A stretch of 64,000 nucleotides of DNA from Mesorhizobium mediterraneum (GTDB lineage: Bacteria; Pseudomonadota; Alphaproteobacteria; Rhizobiales; Rhizobiaceae). The DNA lies in the NCBI RefSeq assembly GCF_002284565.1, contig NZ_NPKI01000046.1, positions 372,001-436,000 on the forward strand. Direction: 5' to 3'. This document shows, in pieces, positions 17,549 through 25,908 of the stretch. Position 1 is the first letter of the stretch, and every line of letters starts with the position of its first letter. A program made the position numbers and the translations under genes. The notes beneath the pieces were generated by a model, which made no database searches, was not told the origin of the DNA, and saw nothing but the letters and a program-made list of their open reading frames with translations.

Positions 17549-18425
17549 GAGTCTGCCCGGCAAGGGCGGCCGTCGCCAACCGGGCGAAGCGGCGTGCCGA
17601 GGGCAGGCAGCCGAAGTGATTGATCGGCTCGAGCAGGGCGACACGGCTGTTCCGGACCGCCGGCAGTGCGTTCCACAGCGCATTTTCGGGAAGCGCGCGG
17701 CCGACATCGGCCGGCAGCGGCGAAACGACGAGGATCGAGGCGTCGGGAACGCGCGCCAGCGCCTCCAGCCCGACCGGAGCGGCGGCGCTGTAGCTCGTCT
17801 CGTCGGCCCAGGCATTCTCAACGCCGAGACGCCGTAGCACGTCGCCGAACATGGAATCCCGGCCAAAGGCGCGGAAATGGCGTGAATCGCCCAGGCTGAT
17901 AACGAAGACCGGCCGCCCGGAGTCAGCCGGCAGAGTAGCGCGCAATCGCGTGATTTCGACTGATGTCTCGTCGACGTAGCGTTTCGCTTCGGCCTGTCGT
18001 CCGAGCTTTTCGCCAAGCGCCAGCGTCGCCGCTTCAGCGAGCGGGTAGGGCGGCACGCCGGGCGCGTAGACCGTTTGCGCAAAGACCGGCGCGATGCGCT
18101 CGAGCATCGGGCGCTGGTATTCGTAGAAACTGGAGATGGCGACAAGATCCGGCGCGACGATGCGCAACAGTTCGTAATTGGGCGTGCCGCGCAGCCCGAG
18201 ATCGGTTACCGATCGGGGCACCTCGGGTTCCACCGCCAGTTTGCGAAACTGGATGAGTTCGGTCGCCGCGACCGGCGCGATGCCAAGCGCGATCAAGGTC
18301 TCCAGCATGCCCCAGTCGATCGCCGCGACGCGCAGCGGCGCAGCCTTGGCGGCGATCGGCGGCAACATGGCCGCCATGCCAAGCGCGAGCACCCGCCGTC
18401 TGCTGGGGAGGAGGTGGATCATCAC
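17541..18425 (-). CDS. FhuD-like ferric siderophore periplasmic binding protein
   Basis: A 294-aa protein of the cobalamin/Fe3+-siderophore binding family. Its N-terminus has LPSRRRVLALGMAAMLPPIA, a twin-arginine-like signal. Visible family blocks are APDLVAISSFYEYQRPMLER and NALPAVRNSRVALLEPINHFG. The long backbone helix and two-lobe pattern fit FhuD. It passes the siderophore from the outer-membrane receptor to the FhuB permease, whose start overlaps its stop by 8 nt. It follows the TonB receptor gene by 19 nt. Confidence 0.88.
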   Translation of the reverse strand: MMIHLLPSRRRVLALGMAAMLPPIAAKAAPLRVAAIDWGMLETLIALGIAPVAATELIQFRKLAVEPEVPRSVTDLGLRGTPNYELLRIVAPDLVAISSFYEYQRPMLERIAPVFAQTVYAPGVPPYPLAEAATLALGEKLGRQAEAKRYVDETSVEITRLRATLPADSGRPVFVISLGDSRHFRAFGRDSMFGDVLRRLGVENAWADETSYSAAAPVGLEALARVPDASILVVSPLPADVGRALPENALWNALPAVRNSRVALLEPINHFGCLPSARRFARLATAALAGQTHG

Positions 18426-18444
18426 CAGGGCCTACAGCCGATAG

Positions 18445-20637
18445 CTACCAAGTCGTATGGGCCTTCAGCTTGAACGACCGGCCTTCGCCATAGGCACAGG
18501 TCAGAGTCGTCTGGCAGCTTGCCACATATGTTTTGTCGAAGAGATTGGTGATGTTGAGGTCGACGCCCCAGTTCTCCTTCTCGTAGCCGAGCTTCAGGTC
18601 GGCCAGCGTGACGGCCGGCACCTTCGCCGTGTTCTCGTTGTCAGCCCATGAGGAGCCGAGATGGCGTACACCGGCGCCGATCGAGATGCCGTCATACCAA
18701 TCGCCGCGGAAGGTGTAGTCAACCGACGCCGAGACCATGACTTCGGGCACGATGAAAGGCGTCTTGCCGATCAGGTCTGGGTCGTCGCTCTTGGTGAAGT
18801 CGATATCATAGGCGGTTAGCGCCGCAGTCACCCTGAGATCGTCGGTGACGTTCACCTTGCCTTCGAGCTCCACACCGCGAGAGCGCAGCTCGTCGGCCTG
18901 GACCTGGGCAAAAGGATCGGTGTCGCTGGCGATGGCCACGTTCTGGCGTGTGAGGTCGAAGACCGACAGGGTGAACAGGCCATCGATGAAGGTCGGTTCA
19001 TACTTGACGCCCACCTCATACTGCACGCCCTCTTCCGGCTTGAACAGGTCGCCATTCGCGTCGGTTCCGATGATCGGATTAAAGAAGGTGGCGATGCTGG
19101 CATAAGGAGTGATGCCGTTGTCGAACTCATAGGCGAGACCAGCGCGGCCGGAGAAATCGCCAACGGTGCTGCTCTGGTCGATGACGGGAAGGCCGAAGGT
19201 CTCCGAATAGTAGGTCGGGCGGTTGTCAGCTTCGAGCCAGCCGCGATCGTAGCGGCCATTCAGCGTCACCAGCCAGCCATCGCCGAAGCGAAGCTGGTCC
19301 TGCGCATAAATGCCGAGCTGCTTCTGCGTCAGATCCTGGTTGAGGTAGCTGACGCGAGGCGTCAGTGGCGAGCCATAGATCGGGTCGAACGCATCTATGG
19401 GATTGTCATAGTTTAGATCGAAGAGGCCAGACGACTGCACCTGGTCGATGTTGTAATATTTGAAGTCCACACCGACGAGAATCGTATGTTCGATCGGGCC
19501 GGTTTCGACTTTGCCCTCGATCTGGTTGTCCATGAGGAAGGTTACGACGTCGGTGTCATGGTCGAAATTTATGCGGGCCAAGTCAGTAGGCCCTCCGATG
19601 GTCGACCAGCCGTTTGGATAGACGCTCACTTCATCGATGCTCGCTGCGCCGAAGCGAGCGTTCGAGCGCACCGTCCAGTCATTGTCTAACGTGTGCTCGA
19701 ACTCGTAGCCGATCGAGCCCTGTTCGCGCTTGTAGAGATCGATGGACGGTTCTGTGAAGTTGGCGTCGGGATCGATGCGTCCGTAGTTGACGCCGCCGAC
19801 TATGTGATCCACCACCGTTCCGTCATAAGGCAGGAAGTTGCCGCCATTGTGGTTCTCGTCGATGTGGCTGAAATTCGCGAGCACCGTCAGCCGGGTCTGC
19901 TCGTCGGGCTGCCAGGTGATGCTTGGCGAGATGAAGCCGCGCCAGCCGTCCTGCAGATCGCTATAGGTGTCGCCGCCGGCGACGCGACCGTTGACGCGAT
20001 AGCTGACCACGCCGTCGCCGGACACGTCGCCGATGTCGAAGCCGAGATAGGCCCTACCGGCGTCGTTGACGCCGGTTTCGACATAGCGCTGCCTGCCGTC
20101 GGGACGCTTGCTGACATAGTTCACGATGCCGCCCGGATTGCTGCCGCCATAGAGCACCGAGGCCGGACCTTTCAGCACTTCGATGCGCTCGATCCCGAAG
20201 GAATCGACGTAAAATCCACCGAAGCCATAGCTGAACAGCTGCAGGCCATCCATGTAGATGCCGGTGTCCGTCGCCTGGAAGCCACGGATGAAAATCCAGT
20301 TGGTGTCGCTGTCGGGGCCGAAGGGCTGCGTGAAAACGCCGGCCGTATATCGCAGCGACTCGTCGATCTTCTGCGCTCCCTGATCGTCGATTTCCTGCCG
20401 TCCGATCACCGAGACGGATTGCGGGATCTCGGTGAGTTTGGTCGCGGTCTTGGACCCGGTCTTTGTCTCCTTGGCAACGACGCCGTCGACCGGTCCGGTC
20501 GCGCTGTCGCCGGCCTCGCCCTCGACCACCACGGGTTCTAGCTGGGTGTTGTTTTGCTGGGCGAACGCGCTCACGGGCGGAATCAAAGCGAGGGCGACGC
20601 CCGCCAACAGCGGCTTCATCCGGCAGATTCTGTTCAT
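18445..20637 (-). CDS. TonB-dependent ferric siderophore (hydroxamate-type) outer-membrane receptor
   Basis: A 730-aa receptor with a signal peptide (residues about 1-26, ending SAFA). A plug domain runs from about residue 60 (TEIPQSVSVIGRQEI, ERIEVLKGPASVLYGGSNPG) and a beta-barrel follows, ending at a C-terminal aromatic Trp. The final strand includes NLFDKTYVASC and GEGRSFKLKA. The plug and length fit the FhuA/FoxA group that takes hydroxamate siderophores such as ferrichrome or ferrioxamine. It is followed by a binding protein and FhuB-like permease and preceded by an AraC regulator. An iron box lies 35 bp upstream. Confidence 0.93.
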   Translation of the reverse strand: MNRICRMKPLLAGVALALIPPVSAFAQQNNTQLEPVVVEGEAGDSATGPVDGVVAKETKTGSKTATKLTEIPQSVSVIGRQEIDDQGAQKIDESLRYTAGVFTQPFGPDSDTNWIFIRGFQATDTGIYMDGLQLFSYGFGGFYVDSFGIERIEVLKGPASVLYGGSNPGGIVNYVSKRPDGRQRYVETGVNDAGRAYLGFDIGDVSGDGVVSYRVNGRVAGGDTYSDLQDGWRGFISPSITWQPDEQTRLTVLANFSHIDENHNGGNFLPYDGTVVDHIVGGVNYGRIDPDANFTEPSIDLYKREQGSIGYEFEHTLDNDWTVRSNARFGAASIDEVSVYPNGWSTIGGPTDLARINFDHDTDVVTFLMDNQIEGKVETGPIEHTILVGVDFKYYNIDQVQSSGLFDLNYDNPIDAFDPIYGSPLTPRVSYLNQDLTQKQLGIYAQDQLRFGDGWLVTLNGRYDRGWLEADNRPTYYSETFGLPVIDQSSTVGDFSGRAGLAYEFDNGITPYASIATFFNPIIGTDANGDLFKPEEGVQYEVGVKYEPTFIDGLFTLSVFDLTRQNVAIASDTDPFAQVQADELRSRGVELEGKVNVTDDLRVTAALTAYDIDFTKSDDPDLIGKTPFIVPEVMVSASVDYTFRGDWYDGISIGAGVRHLGSSWADNENTAKVPAVTLADLKLGYEKENWGVDLNITNLFDKTYVASCQTTLTCAYGEGRSFKLKAHTTW

Positions 20638-20671
20638 AAGGCAAACCCCAGGGTTCTCGAACGCATATACC

Positions 20672-20686
20672 TGACTGTTTACCTCA
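20672..20686. promoter_or_regulatory. IRO-box (TGA-N9-TCA), RirA-type iron operator upstream of the TonB receptor
   Basis: The sequence TGACTGTTTACCTCA fits the TGA-N9-TCA pattern known for the rhizobial iron regulator RirA. It lies 35 bp upstream of the receptor start, where it could block transcription under iron-replete conditions. The motif is short, so a chance match is possible, but a second one occurs upstream of the adjacent AraC gene. Confidence 0.55.
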
Positions 20687-20758
20687 GCTTATGTCGGGGT
20701 CATTGGATGGATTTGCGCAGTTTGTCGGTTTTTGTCCCAAAAGGCCGATATTGCGATT

Positions 20759-21691
20759 TCATGTTGCGGAAATCTTGCCGCGCCTGCCGGCACTCTTCAT
20801 CCACGCACCAGGCGTCAATCCGACGACGGATTTGAACACTCGCGTCAGATGGGCCTGATCGAAAAAGCCGGTTGCTTCCGCGATATCGCCGAGTGATGCG
20901 GATTCATGCGCCATCATTGTCTGAATTTTTCGAACCCGTGCCTGCATCTGCCAACGGTGCGGCGGTATACCCGTAGCCGCCTTGAACGCGTGGCTAGTTG
21001 CGGTTTCCGACAGGCCGGTCAGCGCGGCCAGATCGGCGAGACGGATCTTGCCCAGGCAATGCGCGTCGATGTAGTCGGTGACCAGGCGCAGTTTTCGACG
21101 AGACAGCGGCGAGCGCCGCCGCTGTCGGCCCGGTTGGCCGATCTCGAAAAGTCCGGCGAACAATGCGTTCAGCAAGCCCTCGCCGTAGAGATCGTGCATC
21201 GGCTGGCCGCTGTTGCATTCGGCCGCGATCAGGCCGGCAAGCATGGCGATCCGGTCGTCGCGAAACTGAAACCGCGCCACATGCAAGGCGTCGCGGTCCA
21301 GGCTGCCGCCGAAACGGCGCGTCAGCGCTGCCTCGTCGAAGTGCAGATCGAGGTGCTTGATGCGGTGCAGGCCCTCGACCCTGCCTCTGATGGGGACCCC
21401 GGCCGGTATATAGGCCATCGAAAATGCCCGGTCGTGACGGCGCAATTCGCCCTGCGAACCCTCGACGAAAAAGGCGCCGTCGCCATCCACATCCAGCGCG
21501 ACAAAGAGCCGGGGGTCGGGAGAGACATAATAGCCTCCCGCTTGCTCCCCGCACGCAACGTCCCAGAGGTCGGCGACGACGCCGTCCCAGACATGCCCTT
21601 TCAGGCCGCCAATGACGGAAAAACCTTGGATGCGACTTTCCATGCGTGGTGCGAAGGCCACTTCCCGTTTCCCTGTAGTGCCATGAACCAT
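20759..21691 (-). CDS. AraC-family regulator, probable siderophore-responsive activator
   Basis: A 310-aa protein with a PchR/RhrA-like arrangement. The N-terminal ligand domain includes YYVSPDPRLFVALDVDGD and the segment AYIPAGVPIRG. The C-terminal AraC DNA-binding domain has two helix-turn-helix motifs: IRLADLAALTGLSETATSHA, then GDIAEATGFFDQAHLTRVFK. Regulators of this type activate their siderophore genes when the ferric siderophore is present. It is directly upstream of, and in the same direction as, the receptor operon, and has an iron box just before its start. The specific ligand is unknown. Confidence 0.85.
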   Translation of the reverse strand: MVHGTTGKREVAFAPRMESRIQGFSVIGGLKGHVWDGVVADLWDVACGEQAGGYYVSPDPRLFVALDVDGDGAFFVEGSQGELRRHDRAFSMAYIPAGVPIRGRVEGLHRIKHLDLHFDEAALTRRFGGSLDRDALHVARFQFRDDRIAMLAGLIAAECNSGQPMHDLYGEGLLNALFAGLFEIGQPGRQRRRSPLSRRKLRLVTDYIDAHCLGKIRLADLAALTGLSETATSHAFKAATGIPPHRWQMQARVRKIQTMMAHESASLGDIAEATGFFDQAHLTRVFKSVVGLTPGAWMKSAGRRGKISAT

Positions 21692-21709
21692 TCGCCTTGA
21701 TATATATCA

Positions 21710-21724
21710 TGATGGAAATTATCA
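21710..21724. promoter_or_regulatory. IRO-box (TGA-N9-TCA) upstream of the AraC regulator
   Basis: TGATGGAAATTATCA matches the RirA iron-box pattern and lies 19 bp upstream of the AraC start codon. It is next to a second palindrome, TGATATATATCA (21698-21709). The AT-rich character contrasts with the surroundings. Iron control of the whole operon through this regulator is a reasonable inference. Confidence 0.5.
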
Positions 21725-21845
21725 AGTTTTACTGGAAGGCAACAACGGGCAATCGCTTCACGGTTTGGCGAAAGCGGAAGCGACATCCGATCTCCCTCGC
21801 AAGGGCAGGGTCATCGCAGGTGGAAAGCCGAGGCTTTCGCTCTAC

Positions 21846-21997
21846 GATGTACCCCCACCCCTAACCCCTCCCCACAAGGGGGAGGGAGACTTCAGTTGGC
21901 GCTGACCTCGGCAAATTGCCTGCCTTTCGGCGGCAAAGGGAAAGTAAGGGCAGCGGCAGCGTTCCCTCCCCCTTGTGGGGAGGGTTAGGGTGGGGTC
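21846..21997. repeat. Intergenic palindromic repeat element with ~35-bp imperfect arms
   Basis: The C-rich segment starting about 21851 and ending about 21887 is the reverse complement of 21963-21996, apart from three single-base length differences. It lies in the otherwise non-coding 387-bp gap between the AraC gene and the PanB-like gene. It belongs to the same general class of rhizobial palindromes as the elements at 632 and 9171. Nothing else was recognised in the gap besides the iron box. Confidence 0.75.
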
Positions 21998-22078
21998 CAT
22001 CTTCGCAAGAATCCAAATGCGATTGCCCTGCTCGCAAGGGGGAGATCGGCTGCTTCGCCGATGGCGAGCTTTTGGACT

Positions 22079-22909
22079 CTAATTTCGCGTTGCTTCGAGA
22101 CGCGCGCGAAATTCCTCGAACTCCGCTTCGGTAATGCCGGCGACTTCAGCGTCGCTGGGATAGCCACCGCCGGCAACTTCCTTGCGGAACCCCGACAGCG
22201 CCTCGATCCGTGCGTCCCTGACAGCTTGGTGCAAGGCAGCCAGATTGCCCCAGGCACGCGCGTGGCGTGGCAGGCGGGTGCTCTCACCGCAAATGTCGGA
22301 GGTGAACAGGAAGATGACATCCGCCTCGGTGCCCGAGCCGAGCGACACGGTGACCAGCGAGGTGCGGCGGTTGATTTCCGCCATCACCTGAGCCGGGATG
22401 ACTTCGCACTCGACGGCGAAGGCGCCGGCATCCTCGAGCCGCCGGAAACGGTCCCACAATTCCAGCGCCTCTACGGCGGTCTTGCCGACCGCCCTGATGC
22501 CGCCGACCCAGGTGGATTTGCGCGGCACGAAGCCGAGATGCCCCATGACCGGAATCTGTTCATCGGCGAGCAGCCGGACGCTGTCATAGCCGCGCCCGGT
22601 GATCACTGCATCGGCGCCGGAGGTGATGGCGCGAAAGGCCGTGCGCAGGATCTCGTCGCCGGTGACGGCTTCGGCGAAGCCGAGGGCTGCGGTGACGAAG
22701 ACGCGGCGCGACCCTTCACGCACGCGCAAAACGTTGGCGGCGCGGCAGACGACCATCTCGACGCCGGCGGCCTCGGCAGCTGCCGCCTCATCCGCCGTTT
22801 CCGCCGTCACCTGGGCGACATGGCGCCCGGTCCCCTTGAGCGCGCGCAGATCCGCGACGGTTACACTGCGCTCGACCTCGCGGCCGCCGAAATCAAAGAT
22901 GCGCGGCAT
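22079..22909 (-). CDS. Divergent PanB-like (ketopantoate hydroxymethyltransferase fold) protein
   Basis: A 276-aa TIM-barrel protein. The second half closely resembles PanB: IPVMGHLGFVPRKSTWVGGI, then LEDAGAFAVECEVIPAQVM, VSLGSGTEADVIF and GGYPSD. The N-terminal half does not show the usual VGDS metal-binding motif. AAGVEMVVCRAANV stands in its place. PanB adds a hydroxymethyl group to ketoisovalerate. Loss of the metal motif argues that this paralogue does something else, perhaps a retro-aldol or lyase step on a sugar-derived acid. It starts 1 nt before the RbsD-like stop and is the last gene of the sugar cluster. Confidence 0.72.
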   Translation of the reverse strand: MPRIFDFGGREVERSVTVADLRALKGTGRHVAQVTAETADEAAAAEAAGVEMVVCRAANVLRVREGSRRVFVTAALGFAEAVTGDEILRTAFRAITSGADAVITGRGYDSVRLLADEQIPVMGHLGFVPRKSTWVGGIRAVGKTAVEALELWDRFRRLEDAGAFAVECEVIPAQVMAEINRRTSLVTVSLGSGTEADVIFLFTSDICGESTRLPRHARAWGNLAALHQAVRDARIEALSGFRKEVAGGGYPSDAEVAGITEAEFEEFRARLEATRN

Positions 22910-22910
22910 C

Positions 22911-23372
22911 TCAGCCTTTCAGCTTCTTGGCGTAATAGTCCGGCGCGACGACACCCGGCTTGGAGAACCAGGCCGGCACGTCGACGCCGGAATAAAGCAG
23001 GATGTTGCCCCACGGATCGAAGGCGCCGGTGCGCACGATAACCTTCGCCTTTGCCGCCATCTCGCCGAGGATGGTCTCGTGCTTGGTGGTCTCGAAATCG
23101 GCGTCGGGGAACAGCCGCTTCAGCTTGGCCAGCAGCGGCGCGTTGTGCACTGGCAGCGTATCGGCATAGCCAACACGCTCGGCGATGAAATTGGCTGCGA
23201 TCGGCGCCAGCACGGTTTCGAGATCCGGCACGTCAGGCGAGATGGCGAGGTCGATGCGCCAGGCGGTCGAGGGGATCGGAAAGCCTGCATCGCAGACGAT
23301 CATCAGGTCGCCATGACCCATCGAGGCGATGGCGTGCGCCAGTTCGGCATTGAGCAGCCGGTTTCGGTTCAT
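22911..23372 (-). CDS. rbsD: RbsD/FucU-family sugar mutarotase
   Basis: A 153-aa RbsD/FucU-like protein. The start ATG at 23372 overlaps the ribokinase stop (ATGA) and has AAGGAAG upstream. The family signature is clear: LNAELAHAIASMGHGDLMIV (catalytic His), CDAGFPIP and VRTGAFDPWGNILLYSGV near the C-terminus. Such proteins interconvert pyranose and furanose or anomeric forms of sugars. Its place next to a kinase suggests it presents the right sugar form for phosphorylation. Whether the substrate is ribose cannot be told. Confidence 0.88.
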   Translation of the reverse strand: MNRNRLLNAELAHAIASMGHGDLMIVCDAGFPIPSTAWRIDLAISPDVPDLETVLAPIAANFIAERVGYADTLPVHNAPLLAKLKRLFPDADFETTKHETILGEMAAKAKVIVRTGAFDPWGNILLYSGVDVPAWFSKPGVVAPDYYAKKLKG

Positions 23373-24322
23373 GTCGCTTCCTTCCATGTTGTCTTGAGGG
23401 CCTGGGCGTAGAGCGCGTCAGCCTTGGCCCGCTGAGGCAGGCCGGGAATGACGCCGAGCTCGGTGCAGGCGATCGCGCCACAGACGACGCCGAAGCGGAC
23501 AGCGTCGACGATGTCGCGGCCTTCGGCGAGCGCCACCGCAAAGCCCGAATTGAATGCATCGCCGGCGCCGGTCGTGTCGACGACGGTGACCGGCACTGCC
23601 GGCACCATCACATCGAGCTCGTCGGTCAGGATCAGCGCGCCACTCCGGCCCAAGGTCACCACCACGTTGCCGACGCCGCGGCGGCGCAACTCGCCAGCGA
23701 GCTCGCGCGATGAGCGTGGATCGTCGGCCGGCAGGCTGAGCAGAATGCGCAGCTCGCTCTCGTTCGGCGTCAGATAGTCGACGGAGGCGAAGATCGCGTC
23801 GGGAAGCTGGCGCGCCGGTGCGGGATTGAGGATCGTGCGGGCGCCATGCTTGCGGCCGAGCTCCATGGCGCGGGCAGCGGCAGCGATCGGCACTTCGAGC
23901 ACCGTCATGACGACGTCGCTCTCGGCGATGCGCCGTTCGCCCAAGTCGACGGTCTCGGCATCCATCAGCTCGTTGGCGCCCATGTCGAGGATGATGAAGT
24001 TCTCGCCCCTGTCGTTGAGGATGATAAAGCCGACGCCGGTGGCGCGCTCCGCACGCGTCGTGACCAGGCTCGAGTCGACGCCTTCGGCGGCGTAGAGATC
24101 GGTGGCGATGCCGGCCAGCTTGTCGGTGCCGATGATGGCGAGCAGCGACGAGGCGGCGCCCAGCCTTGCGGTGGCGACGGCCTGGTTCGAACCCTTGCCG
24201 CCCGGCCCCATGTCGAAATCGGTGCCGAGCATCGTCTCGCCGAAAATCGGCAGCTTGGGCGCCCGCATGGTCAGACCGACCGCGAAACTGCCGACGATTG
24301 TGATTTTGGGTGGTGTCATCAA
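23369..24322 (-). CDS. rbsK: Ribokinase-like PfkB-family sugar kinase
   Basis: A 317-aa PfkB kinase. The N-terminal signature is GPGGKGSNQAVATARLGA, and the C-terminal one, VDTTGAGDAFNSGFAVAL, holds the catalytic Asp. The NPAPARQLP and TPNESEL segments are typical of ribokinases. It phosphorylates a pentose or related sugar after import. It starts at 24322 (MM; the second Met at 24319 is also possible), 9 nt after the ABC ATPase stop, and overlaps the RbsD-like gene by 4 nt. The whole set is one operon. Confidence 0.88.
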   Translation of the reverse strand: MMTPPKITIVGSFAVGLTMRAPKLPIFGETMLGTDFDMGPGGKGSNQAVATARLGAASSLLAIIGTDKLAGIATDLYAAEGVDSSLVTTRAERATGVGFIILNDRGENFIILDMGANELMDAETVDLGERRIAESDVVMTVLEVPIAAAARAMELGRKHGARTILNPAPARQLPDAIFASVDYLTPNESELRILLSLPADDPRSSRELAGELRRRGVGNVVVTLGRSGALILTDELDVMVPAVPVTVVDTTGAGDAFNSGFAVALAEGRDIVDAVRFGVVCGAIACTELGVIPGLPQRAKADALYAQALKTTWKEAT

Positions 24323-24331
24323 TGCCCTCGT

Positions 24332-25849
24332 TCAGGACGCCATGGCGCGGGCCAGGATCGCTTCCTCGTTGATGCCGGCGCCGGTCAGTTCACCCGAGAT
24401 CCGGCCGTTGCGCAGCACCAGAACGCGTTCGGCGTTCATGATCAATTCCGGAATCTCCGACGAGATCATCACCACCGCCACGCCTTCGCCGGCGATGCCG
24501 CGCAGGATGGCATAGATCTCGGCCTTGGCGCCAACATCGACGCCGCGCGTCGGCTCGTGCAGGACCAGCACGCGTGGATTGGTGACGAGGCTACGCCCGA
24601 GGATGATCTTCTGCTGGTTGCCGCCCGACAAAGTCGCCAGTTTCTGCCCGAGATGTGAAATGCGCGCGTCGAGCCGGGCGACCTGCGCGCGGGCTTCGCG
24701 GCCGACCGCGCCGCGCCGCATGAAGCCGGCGAGCGAAAAGCGCGGCAGCGAGGCCGAGACGACATTGTTGGCGACGCTCATCGACAAAAGCGCGCCCGCG
24801 CCGCGCCGGTCCGCCGGTACCAGCGCCATGCCGTTGCGGATCGAGGCGTGCGGGTCGGCTGCGCGCAACTCCTTGCCGTCGATGGTGATGCGACCGCTGC
24901 GGCCGCATAGTCCGAACAGGGCCTCGCCGAGCGTGTCCTTGCCGGAATCGGGCAGGCCGCCAATGCCGAGGATTTCGCCCGCGCGGGCGCTAAAACTCAG
25001 CTCATCCAGCCCCGGTGCGGTCAGCTTCTCGACGGAGAGCACGATCGGCGCGGCATCCGACCGCGCCTCGGGTTGCAACGACCACTGGGTCGCGGTGTCG
25101 AGCTCGCGGCCGACCATGGCGCGGATCAGCCGGTCTTCCGACAGGCCGTCATTGTCCAGCGTCTCGATGGTGCGCCCGTCGCGCATCACGGTGATGCGGT
25201 CGGCAAGGTCGAGCACTTCCTTCAGATGATGTGAGACGTAGATGACGGTGACGCCCTCGCTGCGCAATTGCCTGACGATATCGAACAGCCGCTCGCTCTC
25301 GCGCTTGGAAAGCGCCGAATTGGGCTCGTCGAGGACAAGCAGGCGGGCACGCTGGCGGATGGCGCCGGCAATCTCGACCAGCTGCATTTCGGCCACGGAA
25401 AGCCGGCTAACCTTGGTGTCGGGGTCGAGCTTGCCCATGCCGAGGCGGGTCAAGGCGGCGCGCGCCTCGCGCCGCATCTCCTCGCGCGGCACCAACGACA
25501 CGGCCGACCGCGCCGCCATGTCCGACATCATGATGTTGTCGGCGATGGTCAGCGTCGGGCAGAGCGCCAGTTCCTGATAGACCACGGTGATGCCGGCGGC
25601 CCGGCTGGCCAGCGGCGAGGCGATGGTGGCCTCCTCGCCGTCGATGCGGATTTCACCGCCGTCCGGCTGCAGATCGCCGGCAAGGATGTTCATCAAGGTC
25701 GATTTGCCGGCGCCGTTCTCGCCGATGACGGCATGCACCTCGCAGGGGCGGAAATCGACGGAAATGCGGTCGAGCGCCAGCACCCCGGGAAACCGCTTGG
25801 TCAGGCCGGAGATCTCGACGATGGGGGCAGGGCTCTGTTGCTCTGTCAT
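24332..25849 (-). CDS. Sugar ABC transporter ATP-binding protein (RbsA-like, two ATPase domains)
   Basis: A 505-aa protein of the ribose/galactose/xylose group with two fused ATPase domains. Domain one has GENGAGKSTLMNILAGDLQP and LSVAEMQLVEIAGAIRQRAR. Domain two has a degenerate Walker A (GGLPDSGKDTLGEALFG) and LSGGNQQKIILGRSLVTNP. The start is the ATG at 25849. An open frame that runs on to 28009 in this register is not coding beyond this point. It powers the permease at 26935-27957. Gene order is permease, binding protein, ATPase, kinase. Confidence 0.92.
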   Translation of the reverse strand: MTEQQSPAPIVEISGLTKRFPGVLALDRISVDFRPCEVHAVIGENGAGKSTLMNILAGDLQPDGGEIRIDGEEATIASPLASRAAGITVVYQELALCPTLTIADNIMMSDMAARSAVSLVPREEMRREARAALTRLGMGKLDPDTKVSRLSVAEMQLVEIAGAIRQRARLLVLDEPNSALSKRESERLFDIVRQLRSEGVTVIYVSHHLKEVLDLADRITVMRDGRTIETLDNDGLSEDRLIRAMVGRELDTATQWSLQPEARSDAAPIVLSVEKLTAPGLDELSFSARAGEILGIGGLPDSGKDTLGEALFGLCGRSGRITIDGKELRAADPHASIRNGMALVPADRRGAGALLSMSVANNVVSASLPRFSLAGFMRRGAVGREARAQVARLDARISHLGQKLATLSGGNQQKIILGRSLVTNPRVLVLHEPTRGVDVGAKAEIYAILRGIAGEGVAVVMISSEIPELIMNAERVLVLRNGRISGELTGAGINEEAILARAMAS

Positions 25850-25908
25850 GGGCTGGCTGGACGAAGAGCTGCCGACCCAAGGCCGGCAACTCCCGTCACG
25901 CTGGCTTG

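Noticed and set aside
17549..18145. N-terminal extension of the FhuB-like permease by about 200 residues
   Set aside because: It lies over the binding-protein gene in another frame. The true start at 17548 gives the normal FhuB length and an 8-nt overlap.
632..22000. The palindromic elements considered as CRISPR repeats or insertion-sequence ends
   Set aside because: They are single dispersed copies with no regular spacers, no cas genes, no transposase frames and no evident target duplications.
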